A stretch of DNA of 64,000 nucleotides from JALONH01 sp046329235 (GTDB lineage: Bacteria; Bacteroidota; Bacteroidia; Cytophagales; Cytophagaceae). The notes under the pieces were generated by a model. That model was not told where the DNA came from and made no database searches. It was given only the letters and a program-made list of their open reading frames with translations. Position 1 is the first letter of the stretch. Every line of letters starts with the position of its first letter. Position numbers and translations under genes: made by a program. The DNA is taken from contig JAXLVA010000001.1 in NCBI GenBank assembly GCA_046329235.1, positions 2,046,001 to 2,110,000 on the forward strand, written 5' to 3'. This document shows, in pieces, positions 41,281-51,879 of the stretch.

Positions 41281-43923
41281 GTGAATTTTTCTTTAAAACT
41301 GAAATATAGATCGTCGATAATTGTCTTGTTCTTGTGCTTTTTGGGGATAATTTCCTCGTCAGCACAGACAAAAAAAGGTATTCCCACTACTACGAATACT
41401 GTTATAAAAGACTCTATACCTACCGATACACTTTTAGTAAATGACACCATCACTGCGCCACAACAAGGCAGTGATATAGAAACAACCGTTGAATATAGCT
41501 GTCGTGATTCTATCCGCATGGATATGGAAGGCAAAAAAATCTTTCTCTACGGAAACGCCAAAGTGGTTTACGGCAATAGAACATTAGAAGCACACCAAAT
41601 GATTATTCATTGGGAGCTGAATGAAGTAGAAGCGATTGGAGGATACGATTCTACTACAGGCAAAAATATTGGTACACCATTATTTAGGGAAGGTTCGGAT
41701 ATGTATGTAGCCGATCAGATACGCTACAATTTCAAATCAGGCAAAGGTATCATACGAGGAATTGTTACTAAACAAGGCGACGGATTTATTGAAGGAGATC
41801 CGGTAAAGAAAACTCCGGATGCTATTTATGTGCATCACGCCTCATACACTACTTGTAATTTAGCAGAGCCACACTTTTGTATTCGTGCAAGTAAATTAAA
41901 AGTAATTCCAAATGACAAAGTAGTATCGGGTCCGTTTCACATGGAGTTCATGGGCATACCAATTCCTATTGGTTTTCCTTTAGGCTTCTTCCCTGTAACC
42001 AAACGTAGTAAATCCGGTATCATCGTTCCTACCTTTGGTGAACAACGTACACGCGGCTTCTTCTTAAGTCAAGGTGGTTACTATTGGGCAATCAATGAAA
42101 AGGTAGGTGCTAAGTTTGTGGGTGATATTTATGCCAACGGGAGTTATTTACTGACCAATATTACAACATATAAAAAACGCTACGGCTACACCGGGACTTT
42201 TCAAGGCACTTACAGCCGCATCCGTAATGGATATGAAGACACAGATCCACTACAAGAACTTTGGAACATAAAGTGGAATCACTCATCTGCTACCAATCGA
42301 CTCACTACATTAAAAGCGGATGTCAATGTGAGTTCAGGAAGATTTTATTCGCAAACTAGTTACAATCCTAATTTATATACCAGTGGTGAATTCGCATCAA
42401 ACATCACGATGAATAAAACGTTTAGAAATTCACCTTTCTTTGTTACGGTTACCGCACGTCAATCACAAAATGTGACTACTCAATTAACTACCTACACCTT
42501 ACCTGCGGTCAACTTATCCATGAACCGTATCTATCCATTTAAAACGGATAAAAATCAAGGAGAGAAATGGTTTGAGAAAATCAACATCTCTTATAATGGT
42601 ACAGGAGAATACAGAGTTAACAACCAATTAAGAAACAATGCTGTTTTTGGCGATACCATTCTACCTTTCAGCAGAGCTAACCTACCAGTTATTTTAGATA
42701 ATGGTCAGTGGGGAGCTATGCATCGTGTACCTGTTACCACTTCTTTAAAACTATTACGTTACATCAGCTTAAACCCATCTGTGAATTATGAGGAATGGTG
42801 GTATGGTAAAAAATTAGGATACGGCAAAGATGTTAATATTCCAACAAGAGCTGTTGTAAAAGATACTATAGAAGGATTCAATCGTGCTTGGTCTTACAAC
42901 GCGCAAGCATCATTAACCACACGTATTTATAGTACCTATATATTTAAATCAAAAATCTTAAAAGGTATACGTCATACCTTTATCCCTACTGTTACTTACA
43001 CATATAAACCTGATTTTTCTAAAAACAGTAATTACTTTCAAACGTTTCCGGATATTATCTCTTCTAATGGAGAGCGCATCCCTTATTCTGTTTATCAAGG
43101 ATTTATTTACGGAGGTCCGGGTAGCGGCCTAACGAATAGCTTAACGGTACGTTTACAAAATACCATTGAAGGAAAAGTTCGTAATAGAAAAGACACAACC
43201 GGCTCCGGAACTAAGAAAATCAAGTTATTAGAAAGTGTGGATTTAAGTGGTAGCTATAACTTCTCTGCCGATTCTTTGAATTTCTCTTTAGTTCAATTCT
43301 CTACTCGTTCGCGTTTATTTGACCGATTAGATATGGCTATTCAAGGAACATTAGATCCATATACGTATGCCTATGACAGTACATACAGAAATACTGTTTA
43401 CCAACGAAGAATCAATACATTTGAACAACAAGTTTCAGGTAAGTTGGCTAATCTAACACGATATAGTGTCTCACTCGGTATGAACTTAAATAAAAATGGA
43501 GTCAGCAATACTGCTAACTCTTACATGCAAGACCCTAATCTTCCCGCCAGTTTATTACCACCGGGTGCTGCTTACGTTGATTTTAGAATCCCTTGGAATC
43601 TAATTGTAGAATACAACATGAATGTTGTTCAAGAAGGATTCAAAAGTCCTACTACCACTCAATCCATTTCATTCAAAGGAGATGTTACTTTGACAGATAA
43701 CTGGAAAATTAAATATACAACAGGTTATGACTTTGTTAAAAATAGTATTACATGGAATACTAAATTTTCTATTGTTAGAGATTTGCATTGCTGGCAAATG
43801 AGTTTTAATGTTATTCCATACGGAACGCAACAAATGTACTATTTTACAATTAATGCTAAATCTTCTTTATTAAGAGACTTGAAAGCGAACAAGCGTAGTT
43901 CAACTTATTTGCAGAGTTTCTGA
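41281..43923 (+). CDS. lptD: LPS-assembly outer-membrane protein LptD
   Basis: 880 residues from GTG 41281. Signal peptide (about 8-29), an OstA/LptA-like jellyroll (about 60-190; MDMEGKKIFLYGNAKVVYGN, SDMYVADQIRYNFKSGKG) and a long beta-barrel with the family block PNDKVVSGPFHMEFMGIPIP and FFPVTKRSKSGIIVPTFGE. LptD with LptE inserts LPS into the outer leaflet. The size and motifs fit the Bacteroidota form. Many aromatic-rich strands reach the C-terminus. No terminator is seen before the next gene. Confidence 0.95.
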   Translation: MNFSLKLKYRSSIIVLFLCFLGIISSSAQTKKGIPTTTNTVIKDSIPTDTLLVNDTITAPQQGSDIETTVEYSCRDSIRMDMEGKKIFLYGNAKVVYGNRTLEAHQMIIHWELNEVEAIGGYDSTTGKNIGTPLFREGSDMYVADQIRYNFKSGKGIIRGIVTKQGDGFIEGDPVKKTPDAIYVHHASYTTCNLAEPHFCIRASKLKVIPNDKVVSGPFHMEFMGIPIPIGFPLGFFPVTKRSKSGIIVPTFGEQRTRGFFLSQGGYYWAINEKVGAKFVGDIYANGSYLLTNITTYKKRYGYTGTFQGTYSRIRNGYEDTDPLQELWNIKWNHSSATNRLTTLKADVNVSSGRFYSQTSYNPNLYTSGEFASNITMNKTFRNSPFFVTVTARQSQNVTTQLTTYTLPAVNLSMNRIYPFKTDKNQGEKWFEKINISYNGTGEYRVNNQLRNNAVFGDTILPFSRANLPVILDNGQWGAMHRVPVTTSLKLLRYISLNPSVNYEEWWYGKKLGYGKDVNIPTRAVVKDTIEGFNRAWSYNAQASLTTRIYSTYIFKSKILKGIRHTFIPTVTYTYKPDFSKNSNYFQTFPDIISSNGERIPYSVYQGFIYGGPGSGLTNSLTVRLQNTIEGKVRNRKDTTGSGTKKIKLLESVDLSGSYNFSADSLNFSLVQFSTRSRLFDRLDMAIQGTLDPYTYAYDSTYRNTVYQRRINTFEQQVSGKLANLTRYSVSLGMNLNKNGVSNTANSYMQDPNLPASLLPPGAAYVDFRIPWNLIVEYNMNVVQEGFKSPTTTQSISFKGDVTLTDNWKIKYTTGYDFVKNSITWNTKFSIVRDLHCWQMSFNVIPYGTQQMYYFTINAKSSLLRDLKANKRSSTYLQSF

Positions 43924-44000
43924 TAATAAAAACAAAAAAAACACTAACTTAGTAACAAAGTATTTAATCAAATATATAATCTTTCAACTTTTTATCAATT

Positions 44001-47000
44001 ATGAAGTTTGTTTTCACAATCCTATTTTTTGTAGGAATACTTATTAATTCATCCGCACAAAGTGTTGAAATTAAAGAAATAGATTTAAAAGAAGTTAACA
44101 CTTCTTCTACTTATCTTAAAATTACTAATCAACAATCAGAAGTCGATAAATTATATGATTTAGAAGTGATTTTTTTCGACTACAGTGGAATTAACACTAG
44201 TGCCTATAATAACATATATTTCGAAGTTTATTTAACTATAGATAATAATCCAGAGTTTATTATTAACTCTTCGACGTATGCCTTCACAGAAAGTAGTAGA
44301 AGCCCTGCTTTCAACAATCTAGCAAATCTTTATATTGGCTATAGATTATTACAAGATTTTACTTATAAAATAAAAATAAAAGTCACAGGTCTTGATTCCG
44401 GCAACAATCTAGTAACAATAACTGAAAGTAGCCCTTGGACAATCACTTCTATACCAGACCCAATTCTTGGCAATACAATATGTTGCAACCAAGTTACAGT
44501 TTCATATCCTTTTAACCCTCTTCAAATTAATCAAAATAACGGCACAAACGTTTTAACTACTGATGGTTCGTCAATTACATTTATTCAATGGCAAAAATAT
44601 ACAAATAACATATGGTCTAATATCTCAGGTGCAACGCAAATGTCTTATGATCCGCCGTCAATAACAAGCAATACACAATATAGACGTTTAATAACTACTT
44701 CATCAGGTAAAACAAGTACTAGCAATACAATTACAATAACAAAAATAACTGAAAGAATTACAGGAAACTCTATTTGTTGTAATCAAACAACCTCTTTTTT
44801 ACCAATTGATCCGGCACCTTTCTTACAAACATCCAATACAATATTAGCGTCTAATATTGCTGGAACTACATTTACATTTCAATGGCAATTGAGTTATGAC
44901 ACAATTAATTGGGTTGATATTTCTGGAGCAACTAATGCTTCATATGACTCGGATATAGTTAAAAATCCTACTTATTATAGACGTGTAGCTAATTCTTCGA
45001 ATGGAACTAGGAGTTTCAGCAAAATTACTTCAATGCTTTTACAACCCTGTGATAGACCAGATGAGCAACAAAATAATATTTGTGGTGATATGACATTTTA
45101 TAAGGTTCAGAATGGTGATTTAATTATTCCTGGTAAGATATTAGGGTCCTATATTTCACCCAATATTCTTAGAAGAGAATATGGATTCGATTATATGATA
45201 TCAACAGATGGAATAAACTGGACGAATGCAAAACCTAAACATCTATTATCGTCAAATGAAGGTGTTTTTTGGACTAACCCAAATTATGTTTGTTATTATT
45301 TTGAAAGTTCGAATGACCCGAAGACTTGTGCAATTATGAAAGGTGAATTAGACTATCAAATGCCTGCCTTCAATTTTGATATTAGCAAAGGGAATGTTCA
45401 ACATATTTATATTAGAAGGGACTACTATCACTGGTATGATGAATTTAATTGTGGTTTTTTAAATACATTTTCATGTGGTTCACAGTGGCATTTTCGAAGT
45501 TCCAGTAATATTGTTACCATAACACTAACTACAGGGGACTTCCCAAAACCAGTTCCCCAAATATCAGGGCCATCTCAAGCAACATGTAACTGGAGTGACC
45601 AGACTATGACATTCTCTATTCCTCAACTAAACAACGGTGAGTATTATAAATGGGAAATACCTAGCACATGGACTTCTTATACTGCATTAGAAGGCCCTTA
45701 TGTCAACCAGATTGTAATTAACACTAACTCTGGAGCTAAAAACACTGCAAACGGCGGACAAGTTTGCCTGACCGTTACCCAAGGAGGTCAAGTTGATCGT
45801 CAGTGTAAAACTGTTGCAGGTACTCCTTATTTTATTTCTTATATACCTGCTACTCCTATCTCAGCTTGTGAAGGACAAACTGTTACACTTACACCCATAA
45901 TCAGAGGTAGTACAGGTTATGATCCGGACCCAAATCACTATACATATAATTGGGCCGCTTACCAATCTCCGATTCAATCTTGCAATAATCCGGCTGGTAG
46001 TGATTTAACCAATTGTAAGGAATTAAAAATAACTGTTAGTAATGTAAGGCAGAATCCAACTCAACCTATAACATTGACTACAACAAGTTCATATGGATGT
46101 ATCTCGACCTATAACTTCTCTCTAATTACAGCGCCTGGAATGCAAATGGGTATTCTAAATTCATACAACGACCCAAAAGCTGTTAGTGCTTCAGGCTTAG
46201 CAGTTGACGTAGCAAATAACTATCTATATTTTACAGGTACCAACAATGCGTTATTCCGCACATACTTTGACAATACTTTGGGACAACAAATATGGAAATA
46301 TGTTGCTATAACTGACAAACTTACTAATACACCAATTCGTAGTGACGGCCCTGTAGCTTTTTATAATGGAAGTACGAGTAAATTATTGTATGTATTAAAC
46401 AACAATTTATTCTACGCAGAATCCACCGATAATGGGCAAACCTGGATAAATCAAGCTGCGGCAGGAAATATCACATCATATATAGACCCACGTATTAAAA
46501 TTTGGGACAACAATGTTTATTATATCAAAAATTCTGATCGCAAAGTATATTACAAATCACCTTCCATTGGCGGAACTGAAACATTAGTCGGTAATATGCA
46601 AATGAATTATTCTCAACGTATGTTCACCGTCGAAGATGGTTTACTTGCATATGCTGATGCAAGCAATAATATTGTAGCATTTGATGCTCTTACAGGTGCA
46701 GCTCTAACTATTAATGTACCTTCAAATATCAAACAGGTAAATTACAATTCCAGTATTTCAACTTATAATGGAAATATTTATTACACGGGGTCAAATGGCT
46801 CTATTCGCATATTAAAAAGAAATGCTTCTACTGGCATTTATGATAACTATGAAGAAACTCCGAGTTTTCAATTGGCAGGCCCATTTGCTATCAACAAACA
46901 AACGGGAACTATTTATGCTAAGGCGTATGATGTACTTGGAAAACAAATCTATTATTTGAATAATCAATGGAATACCTTAGCTATACAAAACACTCTTTCC

Positions 47001-47441
47001 TATAGCGGTATTCAGTCCGATATGACCTATGCAAACGGACATGCCTATTATATTGGTGATAATGGGTATATTTCCAACACCTACTATGTCGCACCATGTA
47101 CACCAGCTGTATTACGTCAAATTGATCTTTTAGACGCTACAGGAGATATTGTAAATCAACCCCTCTCCAATATTCTTAAAGAGGATCATTCTGTTTTAGT
47201 ATATCCTAATCCTACAAATAATCAGTCTAAAGTTACATTCAGTATTCCTCAAGAAAGTATGGTTCGAATTAACTTAATTCCTATAACAGGGGGAAGTTCA
47301 GATATTCTTTCGAATAGTATGCTTGAAGCAGGTACACATGACATAAACGTTGATGTTAATAGTTTTGCTAGTGGAATATACTTATTACAAGTATATGTAA
47401 ATGGCACATTGTATGGCACGTCCAAACTGATTAAGCAATAA
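44001..47441 (+). CDS. Large secreted protein with type A T9SS sorting domain
   Basis: 1146 residues with a signal peptide (1-20). Two tandem modules of about 98 residues each begin GNTICCNQ (157-164) and GNSICCNQ (255-262) and share QWQ, ISGAT and YRRL/YRRV at matching spacing. A PKD-like part with Cys follows (about 510-600), then a beta-propeller-like region (about 700-1040). The end is a type A sorting domain: VYPNPTNNQSKVTFSIPQ, then FASGIYLLQVYVNG and KLIKQ. It should be exported by Sec, then across the outer membrane by T9SS. Role likely surface adhesion or binding; no enzyme domain seen. Confidence 0.88.
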   Translation: MKFVFTILFFVGILINSSAQSVEIKEIDLKEVNTSSTYLKITNQQSEVDKLYDLEVIFFDYSGINTSAYNNIYFEVYLTIDNNPEFIINSSTYAFTESSRSPAFNNLANLYIGYRLLQDFTYKIKIKVTGLDSGNNLVTITESSPWTITSIPDPILGNTICCNQVTVSYPFNPLQINQNNGTNVLTTDGSSITFIQWQKYTNNIWSNISGATQMSYDPPSITSNTQYRRLITTSSGKTSTSNTITITKITERITGNSICCNQTTSFLPIDPAPFLQTSNTILASNIAGTTFTFQWQLSYDTINWVDISGATNASYDSDIVKNPTYYRRVANSSNGTRSFSKITSMLLQPCDRPDEQQNNICGDMTFYKVQNGDLIIPGKILGSYISPNILRREYGFDYMISTDGINWTNAKPKHLLSSNEGVFWTNPNYVCYYFESSNDPKTCAIMKGELDYQMPAFNFDISKGNVQHIYIRRDYYHWYDEFNCGFLNTFSCGSQWHFRSSSNIVTITLTTGDFPKPVPQISGPSQATCNWSDQTMTFSIPQLNNGEYYKWEIPSTWTSYTALEGPYVNQIVINTNSGAKNTANGGQVCLTVTQGGQVDRQCKTVAGTPYFISYIPATPISACEGQTVTLTPIIRGSTGYDPDPNHYTYNWAAYQSPIQSCNNPAGSDLTNCKELKITVSNVRQNPTQPITLTTTSSYGCISTYNFSLITAPGMQMGILNSYNDPKAVSASGLAVDVANNYLYFTGTNNALFRTYFDNTLGQQIWKYVAITDKLTNTPIRSDGPVAFYNGSTSKLLYVLNNNLFYAESTDNGQTWINQAAAGNITSYIDPRIKIWDNNVYYIKNSDRKVYYKSPSIGGTETLVGNMQMNYSQRMFTVEDGLLAYADASNNIVAFDALTGAALTINVPSNIKQVNYNSSISTYNGNIYYTGSNGSIRILKRNASTGIYDNYEETPSFQLAGPFAINKQTGTIYAKAYDVLGKQIYYLNNQWNTLAIQNTLSYSGIQSDMTYANGHAYYIGDNGYISNTYYVAPCTPAVLRQIDLLDATGDIVNQPLSNILKEDHSVLVYPNPTNNQSKVTFSIPQESMVRINLIPITGGSSDILSNSMLEAGTHDINVDVNSFASGIYLLQVYVNGTLYGTSKLIKQ

Positions 47442-47472
47442 TAAGTTTTCAAAAAACTAATTGTTTTATTTT

Positions 47473-47519
47473 AAATAGATAAGAGGTCAGATGATTTTTT
47501 CATTCGACCTCTTCTATTT
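47473..47519 (+). terminator. Terminator between the two T9SS cargo genes
   Basis: AAATAG and AAGAGGTC (47473-47488, 2-nt bulge) pair with GACCTCTT and CTATTT (47506-47519). The loop is 17 nt and T-rich. Confidence 0.75.
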
Positions 47520-47552
47520 AAAACTGGCAAACAACCGGATATTCTACTTTGC

Positions 47553-49445
47553 ATGATCAAACGATTTATATTACCGGTCTTATTGACGGCATTCTTTGCA
47601 TATCACACTCTTGCTCAAAGCAAGCGTGCTAATATTTGGTATCAATCTTTTGGAACCGGCTTTAACTTCAACTGTAATCCGCCCTGCCCTATTGAAAGTC
47701 CTGCTTTACAGGCATGTTTTTCAACTGCTACAATTTGTGATAAAAATGGCTACCTGCAATTTTATTCAGATAATGAAACCATCTGGAATAACAATCATCA
47801 AGTGATGGATAATGGCACGAATTTATTTGGTTGTAAATGGTCAAGTCAAGGTTGCTTAATTGTTCCTTTTACTAATAATCCAAATTTATATTACTTGATT
47901 GTTTGTGATAATTATCGATATCCTCAAAACGTGTATACGCCTGCTCATACATGTACAGATATTTATCCGGTAGAGAATATATTATCTCTAAATATAATCG
48001 ACATGTCTGCTAATAATGGCAAAGGTTCTGTTGTTACTAAAAACCAAATAATATATGGAAGCGGACGTGTCATGTCAATGCTTGCAGCTGTAAAACACGC
48101 TAATACCAAAGACACCTGGCTAATGACCTTCGACACCAATACAAATCAATTCGTGTCATTATTACTGACAGATTGTGGTATACAAGACACCATAATTACT
48201 CCTTGTCCGGATATAATATTTACAGGAGTAAATTTAATTACTTTTTCACCCAAAGGAGATCTGTTTGTTGTAAATAACGGCTATAATGGTCCTGCGCAAA
48301 CCAATAATATGGTTGCGCATTTCAATACTAGTACTGGAGAAATTTCTAATCCTTATTATTTTAATCAAACAATTTTTAAAGCCTGCTTTTCAACTGATAG
48401 TAAATACTTGTACACTATGGCTCAGAATTGTAAAATACCTCGATACGATGTATCGATTCAAGACACATCTCTTATCTATTCCAATAGAACAGTTATAAAT
48501 ACTGACACTGTTGACGGAGGTTTTAGCGATGGGATGCAAAATGGTCCTGATGGTAAATTATATATCAATTTTGATCAAATTTATTATCCGACTTGGTGCA
48601 TTATTATTAACCCATTAGAAGAAAATCCAACTCTCTCCAAAGAGCGTCCAACCATATCAAAGCCTCATATCTATCCAAACTTTGCAACTCCTCCTAATTT
48701 TGTTCAAAGCTGGTTTGACCCAAATTTTAAAGAATACGAATATGGAAGCCCTTCCATCTCTTACGAACGAATCTGCAAAGGAAATAAAACAACACTTCTT
48801 GCAAAAGGAATACCGCCGGCAACTCCTTGGCACTGGGAAGTAACAGAAGATAACCAACCGGCATCATATTATTATAATGAAGATACTATTCAGCATTTAT
48901 TTACAAATAGTGGTTTAAAGACAGTACGATTAGTTATTGACTTTTCTTGTAATCCGGATATTATCACTAAAAATGATGTAATTGTTGATGACTTACCTAT
49001 TCAGGATTACATCCAAGATACCATCATGTGTGAAGGCAGTAATGTAAACCTATACGCCCAACCTGATATGGTAAAATATGAATGGAATACAGGAAATACC
49101 CAACAACAACAAATAGCAACAATTAATAATATATACATTGTCACCGTTTCAAACACCTGTGGCGTACAAAAAGACTCTGCTACAATTACAAAAATAGAAT
49201 ATACTATCCCCAACTTAGTTACTCTCAATCATGATAATATGAATGATGTATTAACTATCGAATCAAATACTCAGATATCTGGGAAATTAGAGATATATGA
49301 TAGTTGGGGCTCACGTATCTATTATAACAACGAATATAAAAACACATGGCCAGAAAAGATTATTTACTCGGGTGTATACTATTACAGATTTAAACTTAGT
49401 AGCTGTAAATCTAGTAATGGCTGGGTACAAGTTTTAACTGAATAA
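47553..49445 (+). CDS. Secreted propeller/PKD protein with type B T9SS sorting domain
   Basis: 630 residues with signal peptide (1-21, ending LAQ). A beta-propeller-like region (about 25-390) has SDNETIWNNNHQVMDNG, LITFSPKGDLFVVNNG and GFSDGMQNGPDGKLYIN, as in the propellers of gliding-associated proteins. A PKD-like domain follows (about 395-485) and an Ig-like segment (about 490-545). The end matches the type B (CHU_C, gliding-associated) sorting domain in order: IPNLVTLNHDNMNDVLTI, LEIYDSWGSRIYYN, GVYYYRFKL and NGWVQVL. It is likely kept at the surface or released by T9SS. Function beyond this is unknown. Confidence 0.87.
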   Translation: MIKRFILPVLLTAFFAYHTLAQSKRANIWYQSFGTGFNFNCNPPCPIESPALQACFSTATICDKNGYLQFYSDNETIWNNNHQVMDNGTNLFGCKWSSQGCLIVPFTNNPNLYYLIVCDNYRYPQNVYTPAHTCTDIYPVENILSLNIIDMSANNGKGSVVTKNQIIYGSGRVMSMLAAVKHANTKDTWLMTFDTNTNQFVSLLLTDCGIQDTIITPCPDIIFTGVNLITFSPKGDLFVVNNGYNGPAQTNNMVAHFNTSTGEISNPYYFNQTIFKACFSTDSKYLYTMAQNCKIPRYDVSIQDTSLIYSNRTVINTDTVDGGFSDGMQNGPDGKLYINFDQIYYPTWCIIINPLEENPTLSKERPTISKPHIYPNFATPPNFVQSWFDPNFKEYEYGSPSISYERICKGNKTTLLAKGIPPATPWHWEVTEDNQPASYYYNEDTIQHLFTNSGLKTVRLVIDFSCNPDIITKNDVIVDDLPIQDYIQDTIMCEGSNVNLYAQPDMVKYEWNTGNTQQQQIATINNIYIVTVSNTCGVQKDSATITKIEYTIPNLVTLNHDNMNDVLTIESNTQISGKLEIYDSWGSRIYYNNEYKNTWPEKIIYSGVYYYRFKLSSCKSSNGWVQVLTE

Positions 49446-49451
49446 TTTCTT

Positions 49452-50336
49452 TTATACCGCATATCTTCCGTAAATACTTAACGGCAACTGTTTACCAAAT
49501 TTATCTTCTACTACCAACTCTCCTACTTCCGCTTGTTTGCATTGCGGATGCAATTGACTAATCAGCGTATTAATAATAACTGCTGAAAAACCGATGGAGT
49601 ATAAATTCAAAATATAAAAATGACCTTTCGGGTCTAATAACTGTTTACATAAAGTAAGTAACTCATATAAGTGTTCTTCAATAATCCACTTCTCTCCTTC
49701 CGGTCCGCGGCCGTACGCAGGTGGATCTAGAATAACCCCCTGATAAACATTTCCACGTTTTACTTCACGCTTCACAAATTTCATTGCATCCTCTACTACC
49801 CAACGAATATCTTTCAATCCGGAAGCTTCCATATTTTCTCTGGACCAACTGATCACTTGCTTCACCGCATCCACATGAACTACTTCGGCACCCGCTGCTT
49901 TCGCAGCCAAAGACGCACCTCCGGTATAAGCAAATAAGTTCAACACCTTAGGTGTAGAACCATCTGCTTTCAATCGATTTACTTGATCGTAAATATAATT
50001 CCAGTTCGCTGCCTGTTCCGGAAATAAACCTACATGTTTGAAAGAAGATAACCCTAAACGGAATTGAATATTCATATCACCGTATTGATAAGGCATCTTC
50101 CACTGTTCCTTCATCGTAGGCTTCAGCGTCCAATTCCCTTTCTCTGGACTAGCTTTATCCCTGATAAATTCAGCATGCCACAATTGCTTCCACTCTTTGT
50201 CGCTCAAACTCGGAGCCCATATGGCTTGCGGTTCCGGACGCGATAATACAAATGAGCCAAAACGCTCTAATTTCATGTAATTACCGGAATCCAGTAGCTC
50301 GTAAGCTGAAAATTGATCAGGTTTTAGTATATTCAT
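49452..50336 (-). CDS. rRNA-methyltransferase-like SAM enzyme
   Basis: 294-residue class I methyltransferase of the RlmI/RlmK-like group. SAM motif VLNLFAYTGGASLAAKAAGA (about 130-149), VVHVDAVKQVISWSRENME, and the active-site ILDPPAYGRGPEGEKW (DPPxxG) fit RNA C5-cytosine or guanine methylation. It lacks the N-terminal PUA domain of RlmI, and begins instead with LERFGSFVLSRPEPQAIW. Exact target base unknown. Confidence 0.88.
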   Translation of the reverse strand: MNILKPDQFSAYELLDSGNYMKLERFGSFVLSRPEPQAIWAPSLSDKEWKQLWHAEFIRDKASPEKGNWTLKPTMKEQWKMPYQYGDMNIQFRLGLSSFKHVGLFPEQAANWNYIYDQVNRLKADGSTPKVLNLFAYTGGASLAAKAAGAEVVHVDAVKQVISWSRENMEASGLKDIRWVVEDAMKFVKREVKRGNVYQGVILDPPAYGRGPEGEKWIIEEHLYELLTLCKQLLDPKGHFYILNLYSIGFSAVIINTLISQLHPQCKQAEVGELVVEDKFGKQLPLSIYGRYAV

Positions 50337-50378
50337 ACTTCGAAAGTAGTAATATTAACCGTAACTAACACCGCCCCC

Positions 50379-50828
50379 ATGGCAAAATCCCAACAAGAAT
50401 TCTTAGAAAAAGTACTTAAAGTAAGGATCCTATTATTGGTGATTGTGTTGTTATTTGTCTTTTTAGTGGTTGCTTTTTTATTTGCCTTAGATGCCGGTGA
50501 TCAAAATGCAGAGAAACAAAAAGATCAAATCTATAAAACATGGAAAGTGATTCGTTATTACAAAAATGGCAAGCTAGTGCTCAATGATGAAAAATTCAAA
50601 GATGCTTCTTTTCAAGTAGGTAAAGATAGTAACTCGGCTTGGTATTACTCCAACTATTCTATGCCCATCAAAGTATGGATTTCAAACGATGGCAAATCTT
50701 TATATTCTCAATTAGGAGAACAAGATGAGGTAGTTGAAAATATTTATGAATTAACGAGTACTCGCTTACGCTTTGGTAAACGTACGGTAGCAGCACACTA
50801 TGAATTTGTATTGGAGCCCGCTCACTAA
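50379..50828 (+). CDS. Membrane-anchored lipocalin-like protein
   Basis: 149 residues. One TM helix (about 16-38) then an outside domain with IYKTWKVIRYYKNGKLVLND and SLYSQLGEQDEVVENIYELTSTRLRF. The phrase TWKV..YY..GK and the closing LT..RL pattern resemble lipocalin-like domains. I do not recognise a named family. It is divergent from the methyltransferase gene and overlaps the end of dusB by 4 bp. Confidence 0.75.
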   Translation: MAKSQQEFLEKVLKVRILLLVIVLLFVFLVVAFLFALDAGDQNAEKQKDQIYKTWKVIRYYKNGKLVLNDEKFKDASFQVGKDSNSAWYYSNYSMPIKVWISNDGKSLYSQLGEQDEVVENIYELTSTRLRFGKRTVAAHYEFVLEPAH

Positions 50829-51817
50829 GCTTCAAAAATCAACTCTATATTAGACGCCACTTCATCTAACAATTGATGAACCTCCTCTACATTCATCGAT
50901 TCTACTAATCGCTGACGATAAGGTTTGAAGTGACTAATGCCTCTAAAGTAGTTAGTATAATGCGGACGCATTTCTAATAAACCTTGACGCTCCCCTTTCC
51001 ATTCTACTGAAAACTGCAAGTGCTTTTTACACACACGTACACGTTCTTGAATATCCGGTGGAGGTAATTTTTCTCCGGTAGCTAAAAAATGTTTTACTTC
51101 TCTGAAGATCCATGGATACCCAATAGCCGCGCGGCCTATCATAATACCATCTACTCCAAATGTATTTTTATATTCCAGTGCTTTCTCCGGCGAATCAATG
51201 TCGCCATTCCCGAAAATAGGAATATGAATATCACCTCTATCTTTTATTTTTTTAATCCAAGACCAATCTGCTACACCCTTGTACATCTGCGCACGTGTGC
51301 GTGCATGAACCGTCAATGCTTGGATTCCCACATCTTGTAATTGCTTTGCAACGTCTACAATGTGAATGGAATTATCATCCCAACCCAAACGAGTTTTTAC
51401 TGTCACCGGCAATGAACAACGTTTAACGATTTCATCCGTCATACGAATCATTTTCGGGATATCTTGTAGGATTCCGGCACCGGCACCTTTACAAGCTACC
51501 TTCTTCACCGGACAACCATAATTAATATCTACTAACTCCGGACCAGCCTCTTCAGCAATAGCTGCTGCTTCGCGCATAGACTCGATTTTGTCACCAAAAA
51601 TTTGAATCCCAATCGGACGCTCGTAATCATAAATATCCAATTTTTGGATACTTTTAGCCGCATCTCGAATAAGTCCCTCAGCAGCAATAAATTCAGTATA
51701 CATCAAATCAGCGCCTTGCTCTTTACACACTGCACGGAAAGGAGGATCACTCACGTCTTCCATAGGAGCGAGTAACAAAGGGAAATCACCAATTTCTGTT
51801 TTACCGATTTTTACCAC
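50825..51817 (-). CDS. dusB: tRNA-dihydrouridine synthase
   Basis: 330-residue flavoenzyme that reduces uridines in the tRNA D-loop. It starts at GTG 51817. Motifs: LLLAPMEDVSDPPFRAVCKE, YTEFIAAEGL, VDINYGCPVKKVACKGAGAG with the catalytic-Cys region, VTVKTRLGWDD, TVHARTRAQMYKGVADW and FGNGDIDSPEKAL. The length and motifs fit DusB in Bacteroidota. No partner gene. Confidence 0.95.
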   Translation of the reverse strand: MVKIGKTEIGDFPLLLAPMEDVSDPPFRAVCKEQGADLMYTEFIAAEGLIRDAAKSIQKLDIYDYERPIGIQIFGDKIESMREAAAIAEEAGPELVDINYGCPVKKVACKGAGAGILQDIPKMIRMTDEIVKRCSLPVTVKTRLGWDDNSIHIVDVAKQLQDVGIQALTVHARTRAQMYKGVADWSWIKKIKDRGDIHIPIFGNGDIDSPEKALEYKNTFGVDGIMIGRAAIGYPWIFREVKHFLATGEKLPPPDIQERVRVCKKHLQFSVEWKGERQGLLEMRPHYTNYFRGISHFKPYRQRLVESMNVEEVHQLLDEVASNIELIFEA

Positions 51818-51879
51818 GGGAAAGTCAATTTTAATAGTAAATTTACGGTTTACTTTGCAAATAAACCAAAAAGAAGCGA

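Noticed and set aside
41238..41534. N-terminal extension of the amidase frame
   Set aside because: It lies antisense to the start of lptD, has no amidase likeness, and the signal sequence begins at GTG 41237.
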